Positions 25,777 through 36,236 are shown, counted from the stretch's first letter. The stretch is DNA of 64,000 nt from Paraburkholderia phenazinium (GCF_900141745.1 NZ_FSRM01000001.1:3906001-3970000), one strand, 5' to 3'. Made by a program: numbers and translations. The notes: a model not told the origin generated them from the letters alone.

Positions 25777-28146
25777 ATGAGTCAGCCCCGCTTCTCAGCT
25801 GTGCGCGACGCGAGACACCGCCCCGATGCGGTCGCGCCGCGCCGGCGCGCGCTGCTCGCCATTCCTGCGCTCGGCGTGCTGGTGCTGGTGCTGTTATGGA
25901 CTGTTATCTTCGCGCGCCTGTCGGTCGAAAAAGACGCCACCTCGCGTGAGGCGATGGCCTCTGCCGCGATCCTCTCGGCAGCGCTCGAACAGCATACGGT
26001 CAAGGCCATCCATCAGGTCGACCAGATCACGCGCTTCGTCAAATACGAGTTCGAGAAGACCCCGGATCGTTTCGATCTCGCCAGCACGGTTGAGAAAGGC
26101 GTCGTGCAGAGCGACACCCTGGTGCAGGTTTCGATCATCGACGAGCACGGTATTCTGGTTTCAAACACGACCGAACAGAATCCCAAGCAGATCGACCTGT
26201 CGGACCGCGATCACTTCAAGGTGCATGAGCACGAGAACGACGACAACCTCTACATCAGCAAGCCGGTGCTCGGCCGCGTGTCGGGACAGTGGACGCTGCA
26301 GATGACACGCCGGCTCAATCACCCGGACGGTTCTTTTGCCGGCGTCGTAGTGGTCTCCGAAGATCCGAGCTACTTTACGAGCGATTTCTACAACAATGCG
26401 GCGATCGGCCACGACGGTGTGATCGCTGTGGTCTCCGACAACGGCACGGTGCTCGCGCGCCGCACCGGCAACGCCGAAGCCGCCAATGGCAAGTTCTCCG
26501 CCAGCGGTTCGTATCCAACTTCCGAGCATGTGTCGGGCACCTATGTCGATTCGATCGACAACGTCACGCGCATCTTCTCGTACCGGCACATCGACGGTTA
26601 TCCGCTCGGCGTGCTGGTGGGCCTCTCGCAAGCCGAAGAGTTCGCCGACTACAACCACACCCGCGACGTCTATCTGCTGATGGCGAGTTTCATTTCGCTC
26701 GCCATGCTCAGCTTCTTTGCGGTGGCCACCGGTTTGATCGGCAAGCTGCTCGGCCGGGAGCGCGAGATGACGCATCTGGTCGAATACGATCTGCTGACCG
26801 GCCTGCGCAACCGTTATGCGACGCTGCAGAGCTTGCGCCACGACGTCGCCAACCCGACGAACCTGGGCCGGCTCGCGATTCTCTTTATCGACCTCGACAA
26901 CTTCAAGACCGTCAACGATACGCTCGGTCACAACGCCGGCGACATCGTGCTGCAGATGACCGCGTCGCGTCTGTCCGAAGCAGTCGGCGACGGCGGTGCG
27001 TTGAGCCGCATCGGCGGCGACGAGTTCGTGGTTGTGATCAAAGGCGATGACGTCGAAAAGCGCGCCGTCGATCTCGCGGAGGCCGCGGCCGAAGTCTTCG
27101 CCAAGCCGTTCGAAGTGCGCGGCAGCGCCTTCGTGCTGCATGCGAGCATCGGCATTGCGCTCTATTCGGTGCCGAACGAAAGCGAAATCGACCTGCTGAA
27201 AAAAGCCGACCTCGCGATGTACAGCGCGAAAGACGCCGGGAAGAATTGCTACCAGTTTTATTCGCCGCAACTGTCGCATCGTGCCGATCACCTGATGAAG
27301 TGGGAACAGCAACTGCGTGTGGCGCTCGCCGAAGGTCAGCTGTTCCTCGCATACCAGCCGAAGATCGACCTGACGCGGCGCTGCATCACTGGCTTCGAAG
27401 CGCTGGTGCGCTGGAACCATCCGCAGCATGGCCTGATTCCGGCCAATGAATTCATTCCCGTGGCGGAGTCGACCGGCCTGATCGTGCCGATCGGCGACTT
27501 CGTGATCGAGACCGCCTGCCGTCAACTGGCGCTGTGGCAACAGCAGGGGTATGACACGCTGTCGCTGGCGGTGAACATCTCGGCGGTGCAGTTCTGGCGC
27601 GGCGACCTCTATCAGACCATCTCACATGCGATCGAGGAAACGGGCATCTCCGCCCGCCGCCTCGAACTCGAGATTACCGAGACCGCGATGATGGAATATC
27701 CCGAACTGGTCTCGGAGAAAATCTTCGCGCTCAAGCGCCTCGGCGTGCGCATCGCGCTGGACGATTTCGGCACCGGCTATTCGTCGCTGTCGTATCTGAA
27801 CCGCTTCTCCGTCGATACGCTGAAGGTCGATCGCTCGTTCGTGCAGGCCATTCCTGGCGACCGCAGCGTCTGCGTGATGGTGACGGCCATCGTCAACCTC
27901 GCGCGTTCGCTCGGGCTCACGGTGGTAGTGGAAGGCACTGAGACGGAAGAACAGATCGCCTGGCTTGCAGCGCTCGGTCATATCGAAGCGCAGGGCTTCC
28001 TGTTTTCACGGCCGGTTCCCGTCGACGCCATTCCGGCACTGCTCGATCGCTTTGGCGTCTGCGGCATGCCGGAGCGGCGCATTGCCCGCGAGCCGACTGC
28101 CGACAACGCCAGCACAACGTCGAGCACCAGCGGACTATCGGCTTAA
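25777..28146 (+). CDS. Membrane c-di-GMP enzyme: sensor domain + GGDEF + EAL
   Basis: The 789-residue protein has a first membrane segment (LGVLVLVLLWTVIFARL), a periplasmic sensor region of about 240 residues (cache-like), a second membrane segment (LMASFISLAMLSFFAVATGL), a GGDEF domain with intact RIGGDEF, and an EAL domain with FEALVRW. The EAL domain keeps AVNIS, LEITET, LDDFGTGYSS, LKVDRSF, EGTETEEQ and EAQGF, so it should be an active phosphodiesterase. The inhibitory I-site (RxxD before GGDEF) is absent. Whether it mainly makes or degrades c-di-GMP cannot be told from sequence. Confidence 0.93.
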   Translation: MSQPRFSAVRDARHRPDAVAPRRRALLAIPALGVLVLVLLWTVIFARLSVEKDATSREAMASAAILSAALEQHTVKAIHQVDQITRFVKYEFEKTPDRFDLASTVEKGVVQSDTLVQVSIIDEHGILVSNTTEQNPKQIDLSDRDHFKVHEHENDDNLYISKPVLGRVSGQWTLQMTRRLNHPDGSFAGVVVVSEDPSYFTSDFYNNAAIGHDGVIAVVSDNGTVLARRTGNAEAANGKFSASGSYPTSEHVSGTYVDSIDNVTRIFSYRHIDGYPLGVLVGLSQAEEFADYNHTRDVYLLMASFISLAMLSFFAVATGLIGKLLGREREMTHLVEYDLLTGLRNRYATLQSLRHDVANPTNLGRLAILFIDLDNFKTVNDTLGHNAGDIVLQMTASRLSEAVGDGGALSRIGGDEFVVVIKGDDVEKRAVDLAEAAAEVFAKPFEVRGSAFVLHASIGIALYSVPNESEIDLLKKADLAMYSAKDAGKNCYQFYSPQLSHRADHLMKWEQQLRVALAEGQLFLAYQPKIDLTRRCITGFEALVRWNHPQHGLIPANEFIPVAESTGLIVPIGDFVIETACRQLALWQQQGYDTLSLAVNISAVQFWRGDLYQTISHAIEETGISARRLELEITETAMMEYPELVSEKIFALKRLGVRIALDDFGTGYSSLSYLNRFSVDTLKVDRSFVQAIPGDRSVCVMVTAIVNLARSLGLTVVVEGTETEEQIAWLAALGHIEAQGFLFSRPVPVDAIPALLDRFGVCGMPERRIAREPTADNASTTSSTSGLSA

Positions 28147-28286
28147 GCTGCGGCGCGGCCCGACGCGCGCGACAGCCTTGCGGTGCACACATTCGCATTT
28201 ACAGATATATTCAAGAGTACTGAAGCATTCCACGCGCCTTCCGGCCGAGGCTTGGCGCGCAACCTGTTCAGCCTTACTCAGACAGC

Positions 28287-29525
28287 ATGTCCGGAATGTC
28301 CGGCGTGCGGACCGCCATGTACATGATCACGAGCCAGGACGCCATCGGACGCGCAGAGCGGGAACCGTTGTGGACGCTGTTCCGGGTCGTGTGCGGCCTG
28401 TCGGCGCTCTCTTGGGGTGGGCTCGCGCTGATGGCGCAACTCGAGAACCACTATGTCGAGCGCGAAGGCCGTCTGTCGCGGGTGGCGTTCTCCGATCTGA
28501 TCGCGCTGGCATGGATGGTGCCCGGTCCAGTGGGCTGCAACGTCGCCGTGCAGGTAGGTCACGCGTTACGCGGACGAGCGGGCGCATGGGTCGCAGGCAT
28601 CGCCAGCGTGCTGCCCTTCTTCATGCTGATGACACTCTTCGCGATTTTCTACCGTACGCCGTTCGTACGGGCCGTCGCATCGCAGACCCTTCTCAATCAC
28701 TTTAGCGTCGTACTGGGCACGCTGATCGCGGTGACCTGGTACAAGCAGACGCGCGCGCTCGTGCGCGGCAAGGTGGCGTGGATCGCGGCGCTACTCGGCT
28801 GGGTCATACTCTTCTATGCACGCAGCCCGGCCGCTTACGTTGCGATGCTCGGCGTGGCATTCGCGGTGGGCTGGTTCAACAGTCCCGAGCGCGAAGCGAG
28901 GCTCAATATCTCGATTGCGCGCAGCGACCTGCAACTGATGGCTGCCCTGTGCGTACTGCTGGCTCTGTTTGCCGTTCCACTCCCGCATCGCTACGAACTC
29001 GCGCTGCTGTGGCCGCGGCTTGCAGGCGCGGGCATGACGCTATTCGGCGGTGGCTTCTCTGCGCTGCCGGTGTTGAAGGCGCTCTTTGTCACGCCAGGCA
29101 TAGGCGTATCGGATAACGATTTCACGCTGGCCTTCTCGCTCTCGCCGATGTCGCCCGGACCGTTGCTGAACGTGGTGCCGTTCTTCGGCTACCTCGTCGA
29201 TGGCTGGCCTGGCGCGTTGATCGCCACGCTCGCACTGTTCGTGCCGTCAGGCTGCCTCGTCGTGCTGGCGCAACGCAACCTGCATCAATTGAAGGCCAAT
29301 CCGCGCTTCGAGCACGGCATGCGGATTCTGCGCGCGGTGACCACGGCCTTTCTCGCGGTCGCCGTATTGCGGATTGCACAGCGCGTGCCGTTGCAGCCAC
29401 AGTACGTGGTGACCGCGCTGTTCTCGTGCATGTGCTTTGCCAAGCTCAAGGTGCCGGTCTATATCGTGTACGGTACGGTGGCTGGTGCGTGCGGGCTGTG
29501 GCTCGCTTATGCGGCGATCGCGTAG
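28287..29525 (+). CDS. Chromate transporter family protein (ChrA-like)
   Basis: The 412-residue membrane protein has two homologous halves typical of CHR proteins: GLSALSWGGLALMAQLE ... MVPGPVGCNVAVQVG in the first, and RLAGAGMTLFGGGFSALPVL with SPMSPGPLLNVVPFFGY in the second. CHR transporters of this long type export chromate in resistance determinants, but chromosomal copies often have other or unknown substrates. No chrB or metal-resistance cluster is adjacent. GGGPG-like repeats (PGP) are present in both halves. The ATG at 28287 is the first of several in-frame candidates. Confidence 0.88.
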   Translation: MSGMSGVRTAMYMITSQDAIGRAEREPLWTLFRVVCGLSALSWGGLALMAQLENHYVEREGRLSRVAFSDLIALAWMVPGPVGCNVAVQVGHALRGRAGAWVAGIASVLPFFMLMTLFAIFYRTPFVRAVASQTLLNHFSVVLGTLIAVTWYKQTRALVRGKVAWIAALLGWVILFYARSPAAYVAMLGVAFAVGWFNSPEREARLNISIARSDLQLMAALCVLLALFAVPLPHRYELALLWPRLAGAGMTLFGGGFSALPVLKALFVTPGIGVSDNDFTLAFSLSPMSPGPLLNVVPFFGYLVDGWPGALIATLALFVPSGCLVVLAQRNLHQLKANPRFEHGMRILRAVTTAFLAVAVLRIAQRVPLQPQYVVTALFSCMCFAKLKVPVYIVYGTVAGACGLWLAYAAIA

Positions 29526-29556
29526 GCCGGCGTCTCTCGACGCCGCACCCTTGCGC

Positions 29557-30585
29557 TCAGCGCGAGCGCGCCGCGGCAAATCCGCCAAAGAACGCCCGCG
29601 CATTCGACTCGAGACTCTCGAGGTGATATCCCCCTTCCTGAACGATCACCGAAGGCAACGCCAGCGCGCCGATGGCCGCGCCAAGACGACCGAAACCTTC
29701 GGTCGTCACGTCCACATGCGATTGCGGATCGTCCTTGTAGATATCGAAGCCCAGCGCCAGCACCAACGCATCCGGCTCGAAACGCTTGATCACACGTAGC
29801 GCGTCGTCGACGCGTTCAAAAAACACATCCTCGGATGAACCGTGCGGCATCGGGAAATTGACGTTAAACCCGTCTCCTGCGCCCGTGCCACGCTCGTCCT
29901 CGTAGCCGGTCACAACCGGATAGAAGTTGGTGGGGTCCCCGTGAATCGATACGTAGAGCACGTCGTCGCGGCCGTAAAAGATTTCCTGCACGCCCTGGCC
30001 GTGGTGCATGTCGGTGTCGAGAATCGCGACGCGCCCGTACTGCTTGCGCAATGCCTGCGCCGCGATGGCCGCATTGTTCAGATAGCAGAAGCCGCCGGCC
30101 GCGTCCCGCCGCGCGTGATGACCAGGCGGGCGGCACAGCGCGTACGTCTCACGCACGCCGCTGTTGACCGCCGTAGCCGCGGCGAGCGCGCTTTGTGCCG
30201 ACCAGTAAGCAGCGCGCCACGTGTGTTCGCCGATCGGGCAACTGCCGTCGGCCTGATAGCGCCCTGCCCGAGCGAGAATGCCGCGCAGCGGATTCGGCTC
30301 GCGCACATAGATGTTCGACATGACCTCGTCGCCCCAGTCGTCGGACATTTGCATCCATTCGGTGTGCGCCTCTTCGAGGAAACGCAGGTAGTGGATGTCA
30401 TGCACCGCGGCGATGGCATCGAGGCCGCCGTCGACCGGCTCATGGATCTCAAAGCCCAACGACTTCACGGCCGCAACGAGGTGCGCGGCACGCTCGGGCA
30501 CTTCCTGCGCCGGCCGCATCTGCCCGCGCGAAAAGTAGCTGCGTGGATGATGCCGCAGTTGTTCGGGATGGAAGAAAGTTTGCAT
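29557..30585 (-). CDS. Histone deacetylase family hydrolase, acetylpolyamine amidohydrolase-like
   Basis: The 342-residue enzyme has the class II HDAC motifs CRPPGHHARRDAAGGFCYLN (tandem His), AILDTDMHHGQGVQEIF with the zinc Asp-x-His, and LALGFDIYKDDP with the second Asp. In bacteria this subgroup hydrolyses acetylated polyamines. The ATG at 30585 is taken over an upstream TTG. It shares its strand with an MFS transporter gene that ends 17 bp upstream, so the two probably form an operon for uptake and deacetylation of an acylated amine. Confidence 0.92.
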   Translation of the reverse strand: MQTFFHPEQLRHHPRSYFSRGQMRPAQEVPERAAHLVAAVKSLGFEIHEPVDGGLDAIAAVHDIHYLRFLEEAHTEWMQMSDDWGDEVMSNIYVREPNPLRGILARAGRYQADGSCPIGEHTWRAAYWSAQSALAAATAVNSGVRETYALCRPPGHHARRDAAGGFCYLNNAAIAAQALRKQYGRVAILDTDMHHGQGVQEIFYGRDDVLYVSIHGDPTNFYPVVTGYEDERGTGAGDGFNVNFPMPHGSSEDVFFERVDDALRVIKRFEPDALVLALGFDIYKDDPQSHVDVTTEGFGRLGAAIGALALPSVIVQEGGYHLESLESNARAFFGGFAAARSR

Positions 30586-30602
30586 GGTGTTTACCAAAAG
30601 AA

Positions 30603-31913
30603 TCAGCTGGCGCGCAAAGCTTCAGCCGAATCGGCGCGCTGCGAACGACGCGCGTCCAGTGCAACGATGCACAACAGCGAGATAGCTGCGAGACAAGTGT
30701 AGAACACAGCAAGCGGCCACCATTGGCCGATGAAGCGATGCGCCAGATAAGTGCCGATCAACGGCGTCAGACCGCCCGCCACGGCGCCGCACACCTGATA
30801 CGAGAGGGAGATGGCGGAATAACGCACGCGCGTTGGAAACACCCCGCTGACAAAGCCTGCGATCACCGAATAGAAGCTCGACATGCAGACTACTGCAATC
30901 GCAATGCCGATCACCATCGGTACGACACTGCCGCTTTGCACGAGCACGAACATCGGATAAGGTGAGAGCATCGCAGCGAGCGCCGCGAACTTGAGGAAAC
31001 GCGCGCTGCCGATACGCTCGGCAAGCCACGCGGCGACCGGTTGCGCGCACAACTGGATAATCGCGACGGCAAACAGGCAATCGAGAATCAGGGAGCGTGT
31101 CACTCCGACATACTGCGTCGTATAAGCGATCATGAACGTGTTGGTGAAATACACGCCTGCAATGCCGATCGTGTTTGCGCCGATACACAGCAGCACGAGC
31201 CGCCACGCCGAGCTGAACACCTCGGCGACGGGCAGCTTGACGGTCTTGTTCGCTTCCTTCACCTGAGCGAACTCCGGCGACTCGTTGACGCCAAGGCGAA
31301 TCAGGATGCCGACCACCAGCAGCACCGAGCTCGCCAGAAACGGCAAACGCCAGCCCCACGACATGAAGTCGGCCTTATCGAGCGAAGTCACCGCACGAAA
31401 CGCCACCAGCGACAGGATCAACCCTGCCGGGCTGCCAAGCTGCGCGAACGACGCGAAGAACGTGCGACGCCCCTGCGGGGCGTGTTCGCCCGCCATCAGC
31501 ACCGCCCCACCCCACTCGCCGCCCACGGCAAGACCCTGCACCACGCGCAGCAACACCAGCAGCACGGGAGCCAGCACGCCCACCTTCGAGAAGTCAGGCA
31601 GCAGGCCGACGCAGACCGTGGCGATACCCATCATCATCAGCGTAGTCATCAGGGCTTTCTTGCGGCCGAAACGATCGCCCACGTGGCCGAAGATCAGGCC
31701 GCCGATCGGGCGCGCGAAGAAGCCCACCGCGAACGTAGCGAACGACGCCATGGTGCTGACAAACGGATCCTGCGATGGAAAATACAGCGCGCCAAACACC
31801 AGCGCGGCGGCGGTAGCGTAGATGTAGAAGTCGTACCACTCGATCATGGTGCCGATAAACGCGGCGGTCGCCGCGCGTGCCGGTTGACGGGCGGGGATTG
31901 CAGGCTGGTTCAT
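30603..31913 (-). CDS. MFS transporter of the MHS (metabolite:H+ symporter) family
   Basis: The 436-residue protein has 12 predicted membrane segments and the MHS hallmarks ATAAFIGTMIEWYDFYIY and GGLIFGHVGDRFGRKKAL. Known members import shikimate, citrate, betaines or polyamine-type solutes with protons. AAGGAG precedes the ATG at 31913. It is first in an operon with the acetylpolyamine-type amidohydrolase and divergent from a LysR regulator, suggesting import of an acylated amine or a similar cation. The substrate is not proved. Confidence 0.92.
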   Translation of the reverse strand: MNQPAIPARQPARAATAAFIGTMIEWYDFYIYATAAALVFGALYFPSQDPFVSTMASFATFAVGFFARPIGGLIFGHVGDRFGRKKALMTTLMMMGIATVCVGLLPDFSKVGVLAPVLLVLLRVVQGLAVGGEWGGAVLMAGEHAPQGRRTFFASFAQLGSPAGLILSLVAFRAVTSLDKADFMSWGWRLPFLASSVLLVVGILIRLGVNESPEFAQVKEANKTVKLPVAEVFSSAWRLVLLCIGANTIGIAGVYFTNTFMIAYTTQYVGVTRSLILDCLFAVAIIQLCAQPVAAWLAERIGSARFLKFAALAAMLSPYPMFVLVQSGSVVPMVIGIAIAVVCMSSFYSVIAGFVSGVFPTRVRYSAISLSYQVCGAVAGGLTPLIGTYLAHRFIGQWWPLAVFYTCLAAISLLCIVALDARRSQRADSAEALRAS

Positions 31914-32078
31914 GAGCGCTCCTTGGCTGGTTCGCCGCCCCTCTGCGGGAGCGTGCGACTGACATGCCTGTCGATTGTGGCGATTGTGGCGCCGCCGGGT
32001 CGCGCGCGCCGCGCACACTTTTAAAGGTGTACAGATCGTTTATCGGCAGCCATAAAACATTAGTCAAATTTCGAGTTA

Positions 32079-32093
32079 TTATTCTTGATATAA
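32079..32093. promoter_or_regulatory. Candidate LysR operator (T-N11-A dyad)
   Basis: TTAT-N7-ATAA forms a perfect dyad containing the T-N11-A core of LysR-type sites, 36 bp upstream of the LysR start and in the 216-bp gap from the divergent MFS gene. A second, imperfect palindrome lies at 32015-32030 (ACACTTTTAAAGGTGT). The surrounding DNA is AT-rich compared with the genes. Confidence 0.55.
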
Positions 32094-32129
32094 ATCTGGC
32101 TAATACTTCAACTGCTTAGCAGGGCCATC

Positions 32130-33113
32130 ATGCGCGCCGAAATTGCCTCTTTTCTCAATGACCGGCTCGACTGGAACCTGCTGCGCACCTACCTCGTGAT
32201 CATGCAGGAGCGCAGCTTGAGCCGTGCGGCGGCGCGGTTGCATGTCACGCAACCGGCTGTCAGCCAGGCGCTCAAGCGCCTCGAAGACACGCTGGAACGC
32301 AAGCTGATCGAACGACGCGGCCCACACTTCGTGCCCACCCAGGCGGGCGAAGAGGTCTACCGGATCGCGAGCGATATCTACGGCAACATTTCCCGGCTGG
32401 AAACCGAACTCGACGATCGCACCGCAGACATTACCGGCGCGATCCGCCTGTTGAGCGTGAGCCGGATCGATTCGCCGGTCTACGACGAATTTCTCGCCGA
32501 ATTTCATCGCACCTATCCGCGCATCGATCTGCAGATCGAAGTGATGCGTTCGTCGGACATCATCTCGTCGCTACTGCAAAAGACGGCGACCGCAGGGCTC
32601 AGCCTGTGCCGCACGCCGGTCGACAAACTGGAAATGCGCTGTTTTCTGCGGCAACGCTATGCGATTTTCTGCGGACGGCACCACCGCCTGTTCGGCAAGT
32701 CGCAACTGACGATGGACGACCTGCTGGCGGAGAACTTTGTCTCGTTCACGAGCGACCAGATCGGCGACAGCCTCTCGCCGCTCACGGTGTTTCGCGATCA
32801 GAAGGGCTTCACAGGACGCATCGTGGCGTCGTCACCGAGTCTCGACGAAGTCCGGCGGCTGATTTTCGCAGGCTATGGCGTCGGCTGCCTGCCAGAGCAC
32901 ATCGTGCGGGACGATCTTGCGCAGCAGCGGCTCTGGCGCTTGCCACCGGACGAGGGACTCGCCGATGTCGACGTCCATCTGCTTTGGCATCGCGACCGTA
33001 AGATGAATGCAGCGGATCATGCGTTTCTCGACAGCATGGAGCGGTGTATGCAGCGCTACTCGCTGGCGGAGCGGCTCGTGGGGCCGGCGAGTCAGACCGT
33101 GGCGCGGATATGA
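32130..33113 (+). CDS. LysR-type transcriptional regulator
   Basis: The 327-residue protein has the N-terminal winged helix (LLRTYLVIMQERSLSRAAAR, then VTQPAVSQALKRLE) and a LysR substrate-binding domain with YGVGCLPEHIV near the end. It is divergent from the MFS transporter and amidohydrolase genes, the usual place for their regulator. An LTTR-like dyad lies just upstream. The inducer is unknown but could be the transported amine. A terminator follows at 33126. Confidence 0.94.
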   Translation: MRAEIASFLNDRLDWNLLRTYLVIMQERSLSRAAARLHVTQPAVSQALKRLEDTLERKLIERRGPHFVPTQAGEEVYRIASDIYGNISRLETELDDRTADITGAIRLLSVSRIDSPVYDEFLAEFHRTYPRIDLQIEVMRSSDIISSLLQKTATAGLSLCRTPVDKLEMRCFLRQRYAIFCGRHHRLFGKSQLTMDDLLAENFVSFTSDQIGDSLSPLTVFRDQKGFTGRIVASSPSLDEVRRLIFAGYGVGCLPEHIVRDDLAQQRLWRLPPDEGLADVDVHLLWHRDRKMNAADHAFLDSMERCMQRYSLAERLVGPASQTVARI

Positions 33114-33125
33114 ATTGGAATTGAA

Positions 33126-33149
33126 AAAGGCCGCCTGGCAGCGGCCTTT
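33126..33149 (+). terminator. Intrinsic terminator after LysR gene
   Basis: A 9-bp stem AAAGGCCGC / GCGGCCTTT has a 6-base loop and lies 12 bp downstream of the stop codon. The AAAAA before it could serve transcripts from the - strand CopD gene as well. Confidence 0.75.
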
Positions 33150-33182
33150 CGTCTAAACGTAATGCGGTGCGCGACGCTTCGC

Positions 33183-33641
33183 CTACACGGCACCGGACAA
33201 CACTGAAACACCGATCGTCACGACGCCCAGCACCAGATTGACGACCACCAGACGCCGCACCGTTCCGACTGCCCTCGCACCATCTGGCCAATTTTGCGCC
33301 TGCACCGCGCGACGGATACGCGGAAACACGGCAAAGCGGATATGCCCGAAGATCAGCATCATCACGATGCCGAGACCCGCCATGGCATGCAGTTGCCACG
33401 ACGCATGAGCGCCGCCGAACTGCGTCAGCATGAAGCCGCCCGACAGCAAGATGATGATTACCGAAGCGGCGACCCAGTTGAAGAAGCGCCCGAACACCGA
33501 TTCCCACAGCGGCAGGCGCAGTTGCGGCGAGAGATCGGCGAGAGCCGGGCGCAGGCAAAAGTGTGCGAAGACCATACCGCCGACCCACACGGCCACACCC
33601 AGCAAATGCAAAAAGAGCGCGAGCTCGACGGCTTTGGTCAT
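33183..33641 (-). CDS. CopD-family membrane protein
   Basis: The 152-residue protein has four predicted membrane helices with conserved His: ELALFLHLLGVAVWVGGMVF, HAMAGLGIVMMLIFGHIRF and the helices between. This is the CopD-type core seen in copper-resistance D proteins and related stand-alone membrane proteins. GAGAGGAAA precedes the ATG at 33641, which is preferred over an upstream ATG that would add 38 polar residues. No other copper genes are nearby. The role in copper uptake is inferred from family. Confidence 0.82.
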   Translation of the reverse strand: MTKAVELALFLHLLGVAVWVGGMVFAHFCLRPALADLSPQLRLPLWESVFGRFFNWVAASVIIILLSGGFMLTQFGGAHASWQLHAMAGLGIVMMLIFGHIRFAVFPRIRRAVQAQNWPDGARAVGTVRRLVVVNLVLGVVTIGVSVLSGAV

Positions 33642-33917
33642 GTTGTTTTCCTCTCTCTCGATGATGGGCGTACCGCTTGTGGGCGGACAGGCTGGAGCCT
33701 TACGACGCTGTCCACAGCCTTGTCCGACGCGGCTAATGACCGCATTCGACCTCACGCTGTGCGCGCAGTTCCGCAGTCATCGCTTTTCGCCTTTGTTTTA
33801 TTTGTTGTGCCGACGCGCCGCGTAGCGCGCCGATCCCCGATTTTTGCTCACTGCCTGCCGCGTGCGTGGCCCGTGATTGAAGACTACGCACGCGGTTGCG
33901 GCGACACTACGGCTTCT

Positions 33918-36236
33918 TTAAGCCTTCAGCGCAGGCCGCATGCCCAACAGCTTCAGCTTGCTGTCCGGCGCGCGGCCCTTGCGAGCGCGTTTGCCGATAT
34001 GCGGTGTGAGCGCCGCGCCGCTCAGCGTTTCTTCATACGCTTTACCACCGCGGCCCGTGCCGAGCAGCACGACGCCGGCCTTGCCGATGGCAAGCGCCTG
34101 CGTGAGCGTCTCCTTCTCGTCGAGCGCCATCAGCGTGACGCCGCGGCCACCGCCCGACAGCGTCTTCATCTCCTCGAGGCCGAACACCAGCAAACGGCCA
34201 CCGCCCGACAGACACGCGACGTGCGTTGCATCCGGGAGCATAGGCATCGGCACGAGCGGCGCCGCGCCCTCGTCGATAGTCATGAAGGACTTGCCGGCCT
34301 TCACGCGGCTCACCATGTCGCCGACCTTGGCAATGAAGCCGAAGCCATTGCTCGATGCCAGCAGCAACGCCTGATCCGCGGGCGCCGCGTAGTAGTGCAT
34401 CAGATGACTACCCGACTCGAGTTCGATCAACGAGGTGACCGGCACGCCATCGCCGCGGCCGCCCGGCAGCAGCGCCACCGCGACCGAATAGACGCGCCCG
34501 TTGCTGCCCCATGCGATCAACGTATCGGGCGTGCGGCACTGGAACGCCGCATAGAGCGCGTCGCCGGCCTTGAAGGTGAAGCCGGCCGGATCCAGCCCGT
34601 GACCCTTTAGCGCCCTCACCCAGCCTCGCTGCGACATCACCACCGTCACAGGTTCATCCACAACGCGGGCTTCGAAGGTCGCGCGCTTTTCCTGCTGGAT
34701 CAGCGTGCGGCGCTCGTCGCCGTATTGCTTCGCGTCACCCTCGATTTCCTTGATGAGCAGGCGCTTCATCGCCGATTCGCTGCCGAGCAGTTCTTCAAGC
34801 TTGGCCTTCTCGTCGCGCAACTCGGACAGTTCCTTCTCGATCTTGATCTTTTCCAGCCGCGCCAACTGGCGCAGACGGATTTCAAGGATGTCTTCGGCTT
34901 GCCGGTCGGACAGCCCGAATGCCTTGATCAGCGCCGGCTTCGGTTCGTCCGACTCGCGAATGATGCGGATGACTTCGTCGATATTCAAAAAGACGATCAT
35001 CCGGCCTTCGAGGATGTGAATCCGGTCGTCGACCTTGCTCAAACGATGGCGCGTGCGGCGCGTAACGGTGGCAAAGCGGAAGCCGATCCACTCCTGCAGG
35101 ATTTCGGAAATGCCCTTCTGACGCGGCCGGCCATCCGAGCCGACCATCACCAGATTCAGCGAAGCGTTCGATTCCAGGCTCGTATGGGCGAGCAAAGAAT
35201 TGACGAACTCGGTCTGATCGATGCGGCTCGACTTCGGCTCGAACACGAGACGCACGGGCGCGTCCTTGCCCGATTCGTCGCGCACGGCGTCGAGCAGCGC
35301 GAGCATGGTCTGCTTGGTCTGCAACTGCTCGGGCGTGAGCGTCTTCTTGCCGAGCTTGATCTTGGGATTGGTCTGCTCCTCGATTTCTTCGAGCACTTTC
35401 TGCGTAGCCGTGTTCGGCGGCAGTTCGGTGATCACGAGTTGCCACTGACCGCGTGCGAGCTCTTCGATCTTCCAGCGCGCACGCACCTTCAGACTGCCGC
35501 GCCCCGCCTCATACGCCGCCGAGATTTCGGCTTCGCTGGAAATGAGCTGACCACCGCCGGGGAAGTCCGGCCCGGGAATGTGCTGCATCAATTCCGCGTG
35601 CGAGAGCTTCGGATTGCGGATCATCGCGACTGCTGCAGCGGCCACTTCACGCAGATTGTGCGACGGGATCTCTGTGGCCAGACCTACCGCGATGCCCGAG
35701 GCGCCATTGAGCAGCACGAACGGCAGACGTCCGGGCAAGAGGCGCGGCTCGTCGAATTCGCCGTCGTAGTTCTTCATGAAATCGACGGTGCCCTGGTCGA
35801 TTTCATCGAGCAGCAGCTTGGCGATCGGGGTCAAGCGCGCTTCTGTGTATCGCATTGCCGCCGCGCCGTCGCCATCGCGCGAGCCGAAATTGCCCTGGCC
35901 GTCGATCAGCGGATAGCGCATCGAGAAGTCTTGCGCGAGACGCACCAGTGCGTCGTACGCCGACTGGTCGCCGTGCGGGTGATATTTGCCGAGCACGTCG
36001 CCGACCACGCGCGCCGATTTGACCGGCTTCGCGTTATCGGAGAGGCCCATCTCGTTCATCGAGAACAGGATGCGCCGCTGCACCGGCTTCTGGCCGTCGC
36101 AAACGTCGGGCAGCGCACGGCCCTTGACGACGCTCACAGCGTAGTCGAGGTACGCGCGCTCAGCGTAGTTGCCGAGCGTAAGGGAGTCGCCAGGCGCCGG
36201 CGCCACCGTAAAGAGATCAGGCGTGTTGTCGTCCAT
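33918..36236 (-). CDS. parC: DNA topoisomerase IV subunit A
   Basis: The 772-residue protein has the GyrA/ParC breakage-reunion layout with the catalytic Tyr130 in [11 protein letters not shown], a helical coiled region with [21 protein letters not shown], and a shortened C-terminal domain of beta-propeller-type repeats. With ParE it decatenates replicated chromosomes. The quinolone-target segment reads [12 protein letters not shown]: Gln at the E. coli Ser80 position and Asp at the Glu84 position. It follows parE by 67 bp on the same strand; the linkage settles ParC over GyrA. Confidence 0.97.
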   Translation of the reverse strand: MDDNTPDLFTVAPAPGDSLTLGNYAERAYLDYAVSVVKGRALPDVCDGQKPVQRRILFSMNEMGLSDNAKPVKSARVVGDVLGKYHPHGDQSAYDALVRLAQDFSMRYPLIDGQGNFGSRDGDGAAAMRYTEARLTPIAKLLLDEIDQGTVDFMKNYDGEFDEPRLLPGRLPFVLLNGASGIAVGLATEIPSHNLREVAAAAVAMIRNPKLSHAELMQHIPGPDFPGGGQLISSEAEISAAYEAGRGSLKVRARWKIEELARGQWQLVITELPPNTATQKVLEEIEEQTNPKIKLGKKTLTPEQLQTKQTMLALLDAVRDESGKDAPVRLVFEPKSSRIDQTEFVNSLLAHTSLESNASLNLVMVGSDGRPRQKGISEILQEWIGFRFATVTRRTRHRLSKVDDRIHILEGRMIVFLNIDEVIRIIRESDEPKPALIKAFGLSDRQAEDILEIRLRQLARLEKIKIEKELSELRDEKAKLEELLGSESAMKRLLIKEIEGDAKQYGDERRTLIQQEKRATFEARVVDEPVTVVMSQRGWVRALKGHGLDPAGFTFKAGDALYAAFQCRTPDTLIAWGSNGRVYSVAVALLPGGRGDGVPVTSLIELESGSHLMHYYAAPADQALLLASSNGFGFIAKVGDMVSRVKAGKSFMTIDEGAAPLVPMPMLPDATHVACLSGGGRLLVFGLEEMKTLSGGGRGVTLMALDEKETLTQALAIGKAGVVLLGTGRGGKAYEETLSGAALTPHIGKRARKGRAPDSKLKLLGMRPALKA

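Noticed and set aside
25415..25780. A 121-codon frame overlapping the GGDEF-EAL start
   Set aside because: No domain, no Shine-Dalgarno sequence and poor codon use. The overlap of stop and start is not enough evidence.
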